DNA of 64,000 bases from an uncultured Clostridium sp. (GTDB taxonomy: Bacteria; Bacillota; Clostridia; Lachnospirales; Lachnospiraceae). The translations under genes were made by a program, and so were the position numbers. The notes beneath the pieces were generated by a model, which saw only the letters and a list, made by a program, of their open reading frames with translations, did not search any database and was not told the DNA's origin. Shown here in pieces: positions 26,526 through 35,326 of this stretch. Position 1 is the first letter of the stretch; each line of letters begins with the position of its first letter. The stretch covers positions 93,526-157,525 of the forward strand of contig CAMYAO010000001.1 of the NCBI GenBank assembly GCA_947253885.1. The letters run 5' to 3'.

Positions 26526-27604
26526 AGATACGAAAAACAGCAAGGGGGCTGCTCCTGTGTTGCGTGGTGGTCAGCCTGTTTGGTTGCGGCGTCAAAAAAG
26601 ATACGGGAGTTTCCGAAGAAAAAAATACCGGAAGAAAGACATTGACGGTATTAAACTATGGAGAGTATATAGATCGAAATGTTCTGACAGAATTTGAAAA
26701 AGAGACCGGGATAAAAGTGCTTTATGAAGAAGCGACTACACCGGAAGAGATGTATGCAAAATACAATACAGGTGCTATCCATTACGATGTCGTCTGCTCT
26801 TCCGATTATATGGTAGAGCGCTTTATCAGGGAAGGAAAGGCGCAGAAGCTGGATTTTTCTTTATGGAAATATAAAAACAATATTGACAGTAGGTATTTTA
26901 AGCTGTCCCGGACATTTGATCCGAAGAACCGATATTCAGTTCCGTATTTTTGGGGAACGGTCGGCATTTTATATGATCAAAGTAAGGTAAAGGGAAAGAT
27001 TGACAGTTGGAAATCTCTGTTTGACGGATCGTATGCAGGCTCTATTATGATGCAAAACAGTATTAGGGATGCGTATATGACTGCGTTGAAGTATAAAGGA
27101 TATTCTCTCAATACCACAAAAACGGAAGAGATTTTAGAAGCACAGTCTTTACTGCTGGCACAAAAGGGAGATGTAGAGGCATACTTTGTAGATGAAATCA
27201 GCGAGGAAATGATCTCGGGAAATGCAACGGTAGCGGTTTGCTATTCGGGAGAAGCAGGGGTGGCAAGTGAGTACAACAAAAATCTGCGTTATGTAGTACC
27301 GAAGGAGGGCTCCAATCTTTGGATTGATTCCTGGCTGATTACCAGGAAATGTCAGCATCCGAAATGGGCCAATCGCTTTTTGGATTTTCTTTGCAGAAAA
27401 GATATAGCAATGAAAAATTTTGAAGAGATTTACTATGCGACTCCGAATAAGGCAGTTTACAACAGTCTTTCCAAAGAGGAAAAAACAAATCCGATTTTAT
27501 TCCCAAAAGAGGATATTATGAAAAAATCGGAGGTATATCGAACCTTGGATGAGAAAATCACAGAATTTTATGGTAAACTATGGAAAGAGTTAAAAGTCAA
27601 GTAA
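26522..27604 (+). CDS. potD: Polyamine-binding lipoprotein PotD
   Basis: A 360-residue substrate-binding lipoprotein. The lipobox LFGC places the lipidated Cys near residue 22, and the mature protein begins with a polar linker. It is a periplasmic-binding-protein fold of the PotD/PotF type: LNYGEYIDRNVLTEFEKETGIKV near the N-terminus, the YDVVCSSDYMVERFI segment and VPYFWGTVGILYD in the hinge region. It captures spermidine or putrescine outside the membrane and delivers it to PotBC. It is last in the operon; gltX follows 13 bases later and may be read through. Confidence 0.93.
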   Translation: MKIRKTARGLLLCCVVVSLFGCGVKKDTGVSEEKNTGRKTLTVLNYGEYIDRNVLTEFEKETGIKVLYEEATTPEEMYAKYNTGAIHYDVVCSSDYMVERFIREGKAQKLDFSLWKYKNNIDSRYFKLSRTFDPKNRYSVPYFWGTVGILYDQSKVKGKIDSWKSLFDGSYAGSIMMQNSIRDAYMTALKYKGYSLNTTKTEEILEAQSLLLAQKGDVEAYFVDEISEEMISGNATVAVCYSGEAGVASEYNKNLRYVVPKEGSNLWIDSWLITRKCQHPKWANRFLDFLCRKDIAMKNFEEIYYATPNKAVYNSLSKEEKTNPILFPKEDIMKKSEVYRTLDEKITEFYGKLWKELKVK

Positions 27605-27617
27605 GGAGCAATATATT

Positions 27618-29069
27618 ATGTCAAAAGTTAGAACCAGATTTGCACCAAGTCCGACAGGTCGTATGCATGTCGGAAATTTGAGAACTGCATTATATACGTA
27701 TTTGATTGCAAAGCATGAAGGCGGTGATTTTGTGCTTCGTATTGAAGATACCGATCAGGAGCGCTTCTATGAGGGGGCATTGGAGATTATCTATCATACA
27801 CTGAAAGAGACAGGTCTGATCCATGATGAAGGTCCGGATAAAGACGGAGGTGTAGGACCTTATGTGCAGAGTGAGCGTGTGAAATCCGGACTTTATTTGA
27901 AATATGCAAAAGAACTGATTGAAAAAGGAGAGGCATATTATTGTTTTTGCGATAAAGAGCGTTTGGATTCTCTTCGGCAGGAAATTGCAGGTAAGGAAAT
28001 TGTGGTATATGACAAGCATTGTCTGCATTTAAGCAGAGAAGAGATCGAAGAAAAGCTGGCGGCGGGTGTGCCGTATGTTATTCGTGCCAATAATCCTTCC
28101 GAAGGAGAGACTACGTTTCATGATGAGATCTATGGAGATATTTCACAGGCAAATTCAGAATTGGATGATATGATACTGATTAAATCAGACGGCTATCCTA
28201 CTTATAATTTTGCAAATGTCATTGATGATCATTTGATGAATATTACACATGTGGTACGGGGAAATGAATATCTGTCCTCGTCTCCAAAGTACACAAGATT
28301 ATATCATGCATTCGGTTGGGACGAACCGAAGTATATCCATTGTCCTTTGATCACAAATGAGGAACATCAGAAATTAAGCAAGAGGAGCGGTCATTCCTCT
28401 TATGAGGATCTGATTGAGCAGGGATTTTTGAAAGATGCGGTCGTGAATTTTGTAGCATTGCTCGGATGGAGTCCGGAAGATAATCAGGAGATTATGTCTT
28501 TAGAAGAGCTGATTAAGAAGTTCGATTACAGACACATTAATAAATCTCCGGCTGTATTTGATATGGTCAAGTTGAAATGGATGAACGGCGAGTATATCAA
28601 GGCAATGGAATTTGAATCTTTTTATCTTCTGGCAGAGCCGTACATCAAAGCGGTAATCACAAAGGATCTGGATTACAGACGGATTGCGGAGATGGTAAAA
28701 ACAAGGATCGAAGTATTCCCTGACATTGTAGAGCATATTGATTTCTTTGAAGCGGTTCCGGATTATGATACAGAGATGTATACACATAAGAAAATGAAAA
28801 CGAACGCAGAGACTTCTTTGGCTGTTTTAAAAGAGGTGCTACCGATGCTGGAGGAGCAGGAGGATTACAGTAACGATGCTCTTTACGGTATGTTGAGTGC
28901 CTATGTAAAGGAAACAGGAGTAAAGAACGGATATGTAATGTGGCCGATTCGTACCGCTCTTTCCGGAAAGCAAATGACTCCGGGCGGAGCAACGGAATTG
29001 ATGGAGGTACTTGGAAAAGAAGAGTCTGTGCTTCGTATCAAAAATGCAATTGCAAAATTGGAAAAATAA
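27618..29069 (+). CDS. gltX: Glutamyl-tRNA synthetase
   Basis: A 483-residue class I aminoacyl-tRNA synthetase. The HIGH-type motif appears in APSPTGRMHVGNLRTALY (residues 9-26) and the KMSKS-type loop as KLSKRSGH (near 254). The C-terminal anticodon-binding helical domain spans about 320-483. It charges tRNA-Glu in the cytoplasm; in many Firmicutes the same enzyme also misacylates tRNA-Gln for the amidotransferase route, which cannot be judged here. It lies 13 bases after potD with a ribosome binding site AAGGAG, and a hairpin terminator follows. Confidence 0.96.
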   Translation: MSKVRTRFAPSPTGRMHVGNLRTALYTYLIAKHEGGDFVLRIEDTDQERFYEGALEIIYHTLKETGLIHDEGPDKDGGVGPYVQSERVKSGLYLKYAKELIEKGEAYYCFCDKERLDSLRQEIAGKEIVVYDKHCLHLSREEIEEKLAAGVPYVIRANNPSEGETTFHDEIYGDISQANSELDDMILIKSDGYPTYNFANVIDDHLMNITHVVRGNEYLSSSPKYTRLYHAFGWDEPKYIHCPLITNEEHQKLSKRSGHSSYEDLIEQGFLKDAVVNFVALLGWSPEDNQEIMSLEELIKKFDYRHINKSPAVFDMVKLKWMNGEYIKAMEFESFYLLAEPYIKAVITKDLDYRRIAEMVKTRIEVFPDIVEHIDFFEAVPDYDTEMYTHKKMKTNAETSLAVLKEVLPMLEEQEDYSNDALYGMLSAYVKETGVKNGYVMWPIRTALSGKQMTPGGATELMEVLGKEESVLRIKNAIAKLEK

Positions 29070-29094
29070 AAAACTATACAAAATGAGAAACTGG

Positions 29095-29123
29095 GGAATT
29101 GCTTCGGGCAATTCCTTGTTTTT
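29095..29123 (+). terminator. Terminator after gltX
   Basis: GGAATTGC (29095-29102) pairs with GCAATTCC (29108-29115) across a five-base TTCGG loop, followed by TTGTTTTT. Confidence 0.8.
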
Positions 29124-29197
29124 GGCTTAAACAAAGGCTTTGCATACTGTCAAGAGGGAATCTTTTGGAAACACGTTTTTGTGCAAAGTGATAAAAA

Positions 29198-29246
29198 ACA
29201 CAACATCTAGTAGCTGATCCTTGAAAACCACTACTAGATATTGTAA
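29198..29246 (+). promoter_or_regulatory. Two NrdR boxes upstream of nrdD
   Basis: Two NrdR-box-like 16-mers lie at 29198-29213 (core ACAACATCTAGTAG) and 29231-29246 (core CTACTAGATATTGT). They are inverted copies matching at 13 of 14 bases, with centres 31 bp apart, exactly three helical turns. Each keeps the AT-AT-centred consensus at about 11-12 of 16 positions. NrdR tetramers bind such pairs and repress ribonucleotide reductase genes when dATP is high. Confidence 0.82.
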
Positions 29247-29334
29247 GATGAATTACGAACAATCACTTCGAACGCATGAGAGCATGTGTTTTTGTTTTGA
29301 TTATAGATTAAGAAATGTATGGAGTTGAGGCAGT

Positions 29335-31494
29335 ATGAAAATTATTAAGAGAAGCGGAACAGAAGTAGAGTTTGATCTGGACAAGATCAATGCGGCAGTA
29401 AAAAAGGCAAATGAAAGTGTGCCGGAAACCGAGCGTATGAGTCAGGCACAGTTGGATCTGATCTCAGCCAATATGACTACTATCGTAGAGGGAATGACCA
29501 GAGCATTAAATGTCGAAGAGATACAGGATTTGGTAGAGAATCAGATCATGAACCAGAGGGCATTTTCCGTTGCTCGTAATTATATTACGTATCGATACAA
29601 GAGAGCATTGGTACGTAAGTCCAATTCTACCGATGAGCAGATTCTGACGTTACTGGAATATGAGAACGAAGAGGTAAAGCAGGAAAATTCAAATAAAAAT
29701 CCGGCAGTAAACAGTGTACAGCGAGATTATATGGCAGGAGAGGTCAGCAAGGATATTACAAAACGCTTTTTACTGGCACCGGATATCGTAGAGGCACACG
29801 AAAACGGTCTGATTCATTTTCATGATGCCGACTATTTTGCACAGCATATGCATAACTGCTGTCTGGTAAATCTGGAGGATATGCTTCAAAACGGAACCGT
29901 TATCAGCGAGACGATGATTGAGCGTCCGCACAGTTTCTCAACGGCATGTAATATTGCAACACAGGCTGTTGCACAGATTGCAAGTTCTCAGTATGGGGGG
30001 CAGAGTATTTCTTTGGCACATCTGGTTCCCTTTGTTCAGACGTCACGTGACAAGTACCGCAGAGATGTGAAGGCGGAATTTGAAACAACCGGGATCGAGG
30101 CTGATGAAGCAACCGTTAATCGAATAGCGGAGCTTCGTGTGCGTAAGGAAGTAAAACAGGGAGTGCAGCTGATCCAATATCAGGTAATTACACTGATGAC
30201 CACTAACGGTCAGGCACCGTTTATTACAATTTTTATGTACTTGAATGAAGTGGAAGAGGGTCAGACCAGAGATGATCTGGCACTTGTTTGTGAGGAACTG
30301 TTAAAGCAACGTATAGAGGGAATTAAAAATGAAAAAGGGGTGCTTGTAACACCTGCATTCCCGAAGCTGATCTATGTGTTGGAGGAAAATAATATTACGG
30401 AGGACAGCCCGTACTGGTATCTGACGGAACTTGCGGCAAGATGTACTGCGAAACGACTGGTTCCGGATTATATTTCGGAAAAAGTAATGAAAGAGTTAAA
30501 GCAGGATAACTGCTATACCTGTATGGGATGTCGTTCGTTTTTGACCGTATTTAAAGATGAACAGGATCAGTTTAAATTTTACGGTCGTTTCAATCAGGGA
30601 GTGGTGACTTTGAATCTGGTAGATGTTGCCTGCTCTTCAGAAGGAAAGATGGATGTATTCTGGTCGATTCTGGAGGAACGTCTGGAGCTTTGTTATCGGG
30701 CACTGATGGCACGTCATGAGCGATTGGAGGGAACTCTTTCGGATGTAGCACCGATTTTATGGCAGCATGGAGCTTTGGCACGTCTGGAGAAGGGCGAGAA
30801 GATCGATAAGCTTCTGCACGGAGGTTATTCGACAATTTCCTTAGGCTATGCGGGATTATGCGAGTGTGTTCGCTATATGACCGGAAAATCTCATACAGAT
30901 CCTTCCGCCACACCGTTTGCATTGGAAATAATGAAAAAACTGAACGATGCATGTGCCGAGTGGAAAGCAAAAGAGGATGTGGATTTTTCCATTTATGGAA
31001 CGCCTTTGGAATCTACAACTTATAAATTTGCAAAAGCATTGCAGAAGCGTTTTGGAATTATTCCGGGTGTAACTGACAAAAACTACATTACAAACAGTTA
31101 TCATGTTCATGTTGAAGAGGAAATAGATGCATTTGACAAACTGAAGTTTGAATCTCAATTTCAGGCATTGTCTCCCGGAGGGGCAATCAGTTATGTAGAG
31201 GTTCCGAATTTGGAGGATAATATTGATGCGGTATTATCGGTTATGAAATATATTTATGAAAATATTATGTATGCGGAATTGAACACAAAGAGTGATTACT
31301 GTCATGAATGCGGTTATACCGGAGAGATTCATATTGTAGAAAAGGACAATAAGTTGATCTGGCGCTGTCCTAATTGCGGAAATGAAAATCAGGACAAAAT
31401 GAATGTTGCCAGAAGAACCTGCGGTTATATCGGAAGTCAGTTCTGGAATCAGGGAAGAACACAGGAGATTAAGGACAGAGTGCTTCATTTGTAG
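29335..31494 (+). CDS. nrdD: Anaerobic ribonucleoside-triphosphate reductase
   Basis: A 719-residue class III ribonucleotide reductase, a glycyl-radical enzyme making dNTPs without oxygen. The N-terminal ATP-cone (about 1-95) binds ATP/dATP for allosteric control. The core includes HFHDADYFAQHMHNCCLVNLEDML. The zinc site is CHECG...CPNCG near 655-685, and the radical Gly lies in RRTCGYIGSQFW near the C-terminus. Two NrdR boxes upstream show dNTP-dependent repression. The activase NrdG normally follows, but no nrdG lies downstream; CutD at 43750 is dedicated to CutC, so nrdG must be elsewhere. Confidence 0.96.
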   Translation: MKIIKRSGTEVEFDLDKINAAVKKANESVPETERMSQAQLDLISANMTTIVEGMTRALNVEEIQDLVENQIMNQRAFSVARNYITYRYKRALVRKSNSTDEQILTLLEYENEEVKQENSNKNPAVNSVQRDYMAGEVSKDITKRFLLAPDIVEAHENGLIHFHDADYFAQHMHNCCLVNLEDMLQNGTVISETMIERPHSFSTACNIATQAVAQIASSQYGGQSISLAHLVPFVQTSRDKYRRDVKAEFETTGIEADEATVNRIAELRVRKEVKQGVQLIQYQVITLMTTNGQAPFITIFMYLNEVEEGQTRDDLALVCEELLKQRIEGIKNEKGVLVTPAFPKLIYVLEENNITEDSPYWYLTELAARCTAKRLVPDYISEKVMKELKQDNCYTCMGCRSFLTVFKDEQDQFKFYGRFNQGVVTLNLVDVACSSEGKMDVFWSILEERLELCYRALMARHERLEGTLSDVAPILWQHGALARLEKGEKIDKLLHGGYSTISLGYAGLCECVRYMTGKSHTDPSATPFALEIMKKLNDACAEWKAKEDVDFSIYGTPLESTTYKFAKALQKRFGIIPGVTDKNYITNSYHVHVEEEIDAFDKLKFESQFQALSPGGAISYVEVPNLEDNIDAVLSVMKYIYENIMYAELNTKSDYCHECGYTGEIHIVEKDNKLIWRCPNCGNENQDKMNVARRTCGYIGSQFWNQGRTQEIKDRVLHL

Positions 31495-31503
31495 AAAAAT
31501 AAG

Positions 31504-31560
31504 AAACCGATTGTTTGGTATCAGAAGAAATATCCGGTACTGAGCAGTCGGTTTTTGTTT
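31504..31560 (+). terminator. Possible terminator after nrdD
   Basis: AAACCGA (31504-31510) pairs with TCGGTTT (31548-31554), enclosing a smaller hairpin, followed by a short T-rich tail. The long loop makes it weaker than others in the window. Confidence 0.5.
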
Positions 31561-31795
31561 TGAGAAGATATAAGGCGGGGCAAAGGTTAAGAGAGTTTAC
31601 CGGTACGGCGGCAAGATAAAGATACCTTTTCTACCTTGCTGAAAATCTTATCTGCAGATTTGCAAATGCCCTTTGCAGAGGCAGAAGCAGTATAAGTTTT
31701 TTTATAATGTTACTCCTCTTCAATTGTAGTCTCTACTTCTCGAATAACGAATTTGTTTTATATATTGACCTAATTCTGTTTCTGATGCTTTTTGA
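31561..31795. other. Non-coding stretch before the padR remnant
   Basis: About 235 bases without a gene on either strand, sitting between nrdD and the gene fragments. I see no tRNA, promoter pair or known RNA here. It is probably part of the same degraded patch. Confidence 0.4.
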
Positions 31796-31998
31796 TTAAT
31801 CAATGGTGTTCTTCTTATAAGCCATAATCTGAGTGATTCCGGTGGTGATATTCGCATAACTTTTAATCAAAGCGTACAAATAGTCTTCGCCCTTTTTTTT
31901 CAAGTGGTAATATACTCGGATTCTTCTGTTTCCAGTTCTCACCTCATAGTCTGAAATGTAGGCATTATCCAAAAGCTTGTATAAAATCGGATAAAGCA
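31796..31998 (-). pseudogene. PadR-family regulator, 3' fragment
   Basis: The minus-strand translation from about LYPILYKLLDNAYISDYEVRTGNRRIRVYYHLKKKGEDYLYALIKSY is the second half of a PadR-type winged-helix repressor (recognition helix plus wing). The preceding residues in the open frame (MPFLFLSMPHLDSISYHKY) do not resemble PadR and are the antisense of a protease fragment, so the first half and the promoter are gone. The boundary near 31998 is approximate. The remnant has no credible start and is unlikely to be made. Confidence 0.7.
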
Positions 31999-32700
31999 GT
32001 AGCAAAATATATTTATGGTAAGAAATGGAATCAAGGTGGGGCATGGAAAGAAATAAAAAAGGCATATAATCATTGGAAATTATATCCTACTCAATCAGGG
32101 GTGATTAGTTTTAATACTGTAAAATCAAAAATTAATTCAGGAAAAGCAATGCACTTAGGATTGAGAGGGCATTCTGTTGGTCTGATAGGATACACGGATT
32201 GGTTTGACGGTGTTTTTTTCGGATGCGGGAATAAGACGGGACAGACAGCTTCGGATTCGGCTAATCAAAAGAAACAGAATGAGCAGAGTGATAAAGTTGA
32301 TTTTCCGTTAGATAAAAACGGCTATCCGAAATCCGATAGGGTAGTAGTAAACGGAAAAAACTATGATTTAGGACGTGGAGGTACGAAGAAACAGATTACG
32401 ATAATCCGGAAAAAGGAAAATAAAAGGGTAGTGATTCTGTTGCCGCAGGGATCTAGTATCTATAATTGGTTTTTGAAGGAAAATAAAGAGATAAGGATAA
32501 TCTCTTATAAAAGCATGGAGATTGTTTCAAAAAATACTCCTATGAGGGAAGGGGACTCCGGTAAAGTTTACAGATATGAACTGGAAATGTCTGATACAGA
32601 TCAGATAGAGTTGAAAAAGACAAATGTGAATGAGATGGGAAAGGATTATTATAAGAATAAGGCAAAGGTTCAGTTATTAATTAAATTGAAAGAACTGTAG
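31999..32700 (+). pseudogene. C39-like cysteine protease, 3' fragment
   Basis: The plus frame reads from about KYIYGKKWNQGGAWKEIKKAYNHW through GKAMHLGLRGHSVGLIGYTDW, the His-containing second half of a C39-like (papain-fold) cysteine protease, followed by about 150 residues of a polar tail. The N-terminus with signal peptide and catalytic Cys is missing; upstream bases belong to the padR remnant on the other strand. A GTG at 32101 could restart a 199-residue product but would leave out the active site. With the padR fragment this looks like one deletion that removed both 5' ends of a divergent pair. Confidence 0.65.
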
Positions 32701-32735
32701 TGGCAGATGTCTGTCTTTAGGTAGAAAGTCAGAAA

Positions 32736-32787
32736 AAGGTGCAGGTGTCGGGAGAATATACAATTCCGACACTCTGTACCTTTTTTT
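32736..32787. terminator. Bidirectional terminator at the left end of the choline locus
   Basis: AAAAGGTGCAGGTGTCGG pairs with CCGACACTCTGTACCTTTT across a short loop, with A and T runs on the two sides. It ends the leftward EutS-GTPase operon and any transcript over the protease remnant. Confidence 0.85.
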
Positions 32788-32810
32788 ATTAAAGGGGAAT
32801 ACGGGAGTGC

Positions 32811-33311
32811 TCAAAGACCGGATTCTTTTCCGTCTCTCTGATAAATAATTGCCTCTTCTAAGCTGATTGTCTGAACTTCTTTACATAGATATTGACGCAG
32901 TGCCTCGATTCCTTCCCCTGTGACATTACTGACAGGAAAGATACGTTCGCAACCGGAATCTCTAAGCCATTGCGATACCATGGCAACATTTGCCCTCGGA
33001 GAATCAATTTTGGTAATGATTCCGATAAGAGGGCGATTGATGACGCCGTTATAATTGGGACCGTGCAGATCATAGGGTTCGTCTGCCGCACAAACGAGTC
33101 CGCATACATCTGCTTCAAAGCTGAAGCATGCCATGGCATACCCGAGTTCTTTTGTTTCGGAATATTCTCCGGGACAGTCGATTGTAATATCCCAGGAATT
33201 TACCGACTGTGTTTTTTCATAATGAAGCTGCTCCCTTTTTAATGCCTGGGTCAAAGAAGTTTTTCCGGATTCACTTCGACCGCAAAGAAAAAGTTTTCGC
33301 ATTTTTTCCAT
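32811..33311 (-). CDS. EutP/PduV-type small GTPase, copy 1
   Basis: A 166-residue Ras-like GTPase of the EutP/PduV family found in microcompartment loci. The P-loop is GRSESGKTSL (residues 11-20), the G3-like DCPGEY near 48, and the G4-like ITKID near 107. PduV sits on the outside of the Pdu compartment and influences its movement; EutP has been linked to acetate kinase-like activity. It is last in a leftward operon after two EutS-type shell genes. A second copy (45108) lies in the main operon, also directly after a EutS-type gene. Confidence 0.87.
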   Translation of the reverse strand: MEKMRKLFLCGRSESGKTSLTQALKREQLHYEKTQSVNSWDITIDCPGEYSETKELGYAMACFSFEADVCGLVCAADEPYDLHGPNYNGVINRPLIGIITKIDSPRANVAMVSQWLRDSGCERIFPVSNVTGEGIEALRQYLCKEVQTISLEEAIIYQRDGKESGL

Positions 33312-33328
33312 AAGATATCCTCATTTTA

Positions 33329-33769
33329 TCAGCTGTGTGTAATCGGATGGCATCGATAGCCGAGTTCGCTTCGGAAGTATTGATGACAGTTTTGGATAGC
33401 AGTTTCTACTTCGGAGCGGGAACCGGTCAGGATTAAGACACCTTTGAAGCGATCCATAAATCCGATATCTACCGTAGCACATTTAACTGCAACATCTCCT
33501 GCAACGATGACTCCGACATGAGGGGAAACCTTAAAAATGCCAATAGCATCTCCGTAAGGTTGGGCACCTTCATGAAATCCGATATCAATTGCAAGATTGG
33601 TATAAACAGGATCGAAAGAACTGCCGATAATATGAGCCAGAATTACTTCCTTTGCAGGAACCAGCATTTGGATTGTACGTGCTCTGCGTCCGGCAGATTC
33701 TTCCTGTATAACGTAGGATTCCAAAAAGGATTGAAGCCAATTTTTGTCATCTGACCGTATAGAATTCAC
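33329..33769 (-). CDS. EutS/PduU-type permuted BMC-H shell protein (long N-terminus)
   Basis: A 146-residue shell protein with the circularly permuted BMC fold of EutS/PduU (core about 48-140: LAHIIGSSFDPVYTNLAI, AIGIFKVSPHVGVIVAGDVAVKCATVDIGFMDRFKGVLILTGSRSEVETAI). The N-terminus is about 20 residues longer than usual. EutS-type hexamers add a small beta-barrel over the pore. It starts with GTG at 33769, after AAGGAGG. Second gene of the leftward operon, 12 bases after the first. Confidence 0.87.
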   Translation of the reverse strand: MNSIRSDDKNWLQSFLESYVIQEESAGRRARTIQMLVPAKEVILAHIIGSSFDPVYTNLAIDIGFHEGAQPYGDAIGIFKVSPHVGVIVAGDVAVKCATVDIGFMDRFKGVLILTGSRSEVETAIQNCHQYFRSELGYRCHPITHS

Positions 33770-33781
33770 AGTGTTTCCTCC

Positions 33782-34171
33782 TTATCGTTTGGTAATCGGA
33801 CAAGAGACATAACCGAGAGTATCTTTCAGATAGGAAACCACTTCATGAATGGCAGTGGTGACCTCGGCAATCTCACCTGTAATAATCATAGTGCCGCTGA
33901 AGCGATCTGCGAATCCGAGATATACATTTCCGGATTTTACTGCAATGTCGGATGCGATAATGGCGGACTCCGGAGGAGTGACATCTAATATACCGATAGC
34001 TGAAGAACGATAGTCAATATTGGGATTTAAACCGAGTTTTTGGTAAATGATAGGCATGGGACCGCCGATAATATGTGCAAGAGTAATTTCCTTGCCGTTT
34101 ACCATCTCCTGAACAATTCTCAATGGCTGTCGGTTGGAATCAAAATTCTCTATTTTATCATATTCTTTCAT
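33782..34171 (-). CDS. EutS/PduU-type permuted BMC-H shell protein
   Basis: A 129-residue EutS/PduU-type shell protein. The core reads EITLAHIIGGPMPIIYQKLGL, then AIGILDVTPPESAIIASDIAVKSGNVYLGFADRFSGTMIITGEIAEVTTAI, the permuted BMC arrangement; the N-terminal 25 residues form the cap strands. First gene of the leftward operon, with a promoter that has a 19-bp spacer of MerR type at 34211-34241. It is paralogous to 33329 and 44725. Whether the different caps change pore access is unknown. Confidence 0.89.
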   Translation of the reverse strand: MKEYDKIENFDSNRQPLRIVQEMVNGKEITLAHIIGGPMPIIYQKLGLNPNIDYRSSAIGILDVTPPESAIIASDIAVKSGNVYLGFADRFSGTMIITGEIAEVTTAIHEVVSYLKDTLGYVSCPITKR

Positions 34172-34210
34172 AACATAGATACCTCGTAAATAAAATAACT
34201 TGTTATCTTG

Positions 34211-34241
34211 ACTTTAACCCTTCCTCTAAGGGGAAGGGCAA
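34211..34241 (-). promoter_or_regulatory. MerR-type promoter/operator of the leftward EutS operon
   Basis: On the minus strand TTGCCC (34236-34241) and TAAAGT (34211-34216) are separated by 19 bases (34217-34235). The spacer holds a dyad with arms CCCTTCC (34218-34224) and GGAAGGG (34232-34238). Over-long 19-20 bp spacers with a dyad are the mark of MerR-controlled promoters. It shares the CTTAG centre with the site before the main operon. Confidence 0.8.
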
Positions 34242-34414
34242 TATATTTTTGACGATAAAATAGATTTGAAAGAAAGAAAAAACAGGAAAACGCATAAGAG
34301 AACAGAGGAAAAGTGAAAAAAATAGACATAGAACAGATCGGACTAAAGAGAAATATTGTGAAATATAGCTATTTTACAGGGGAGAAAATTGTGGAGTATT
34401 TTTTGAATTTGAAC

Positions 34415-34445
34415 TTGCTTTCCCCCGAACAATAACCGTTATACT
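34415..34445 (+). promoter_or_regulatory. Possible promoter of the TPR-DUF4037-DUF4125 operon
   Basis: TTGCTT (34415-34420) and TATACT (34440-34445) are also 19 bases apart, and the left half (TTGC then TCCCCC) resembles the EutS-operon site. The dyad is poor, so MerR control here is only possible. It lies 57 bases before the ATG at 34503. Confidence 0.45.
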
Positions 34446-34502
34446 GAAAGTAATATAATGTGCAGGTTCTATAACGATTAATGAGAGGAAAAGTCCGAGT
34501 CT

Positions 34503-35297
34503 ATGAATACAGAACAATTTTATCAGAAACTGGATCAGTATTATCAAAGTAAACAATTTCAGGAAGCGGAACAATTTATGCTGCTGTCATTAAAGGAAGC
34601 CGGAGAACAAAGAGACTTAGAAGGGATTGTGGCGACTTGCAATGAGCTTGGAGGATTGTACAGGGCAACTCATCGCACGGAAGAAGCACTTTGGGCATAT
34701 GATAAAGTACAGGATTGTTTAACACAACTCGGAATGGAGCATAGTATAAACTGTGCAGCAGCACTTATTAACCTTGGAAGTGTTTATACTGTTCGAAAAG
34801 AATTTCGAACGGCATATGAAATTTATAAAAAAGCGGAAGCGATATTGAATCAAACTGATGAGAATGAATATCAACTGGCAGCACTATATAATAATATGAG
34901 TGCGTGTTTGCGGGAGACGGGACAGGAACGGGAGTCTATTTCACTGGTGGAGAAGGCGATTCGGAAAATTGAGCGGATTCCGGGGCATGAAATTGATCTC
35001 GCAACTTCCTATGTAAATATGGGTCAGGCACTGATTCGGGCAGATCGTTTGAAAGAAGCAAGGAAAAGTTTGGAGAATGCACTGACTGTTTTTCAAGAAG
35101 CACATGCAGAAGGAGATTCCCATTATGCGATAGGGATCTATGCATTGGCAGGATTGAATGAACGTGAGCGGGATTATCATGCGGCACGGGAAGGGTATGC
35201 AAAAGCGGCAGCTCTTACAGAGAAAAGCTTCGGTAAATCTAAGGACTATGAGCAGATTTTGTCGGATCTGGAGCGAGTAGAACGTTATCTTTCGTAA
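34503..35297 (+). CDS. Tetratricopeptide-repeat protein
   Basis: A 264-residue soluble protein made almost wholly of TPR helices. At least five repeats are visible (for example ATCNELGGLYRATHRTEEALWAYDKV, AALINLGSVYTVRKEFRTAYEIYKKA, ATSYVNMGQALIRADRLKEARKSLENA). No signal peptide, membrane helix or catalytic motif is visible. TPR stacks bind partner proteins. It is the first gene of a three-gene operon (TPR, DUF4037, DUF4125) set between two microcompartment operons, so its partner may be the DUF4037 protein or the shell. Function unknown. Confidence 0.82.
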   Translation: MNTEQFYQKLDQYYQSKQFQEAEQFMLLSLKEAGEQRDLEGIVATCNELGGLYRATHRTEEALWAYDKVQDCLTQLGMEHSINCAAALINLGSVYTVRKEFRTAYEIYKKAEAILNQTDENEYQLAALYNNMSACLRETGQERESISLVEKAIRKIERIPGHEIDLATSYVNMGQALIRADRLKEARKSLENALTVFQEAHAEGDSHYAIGIYALAGLNERERDYHAAREGYAKAAALTEKSFGKSKDYEQILSDLERVERYLS

Positions 35298-35326
35298 AAG
35301 TGATAATAATCGGAAAGGAAGAACGG

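Noticed and set aside
32101..32700. GTG-started 199-residue protein as an intact gene
   Set aside because: The frame continues upstream into recognisable protease sequence cut off at the padR junction; it lacks the catalytic Cys and signal peptide.
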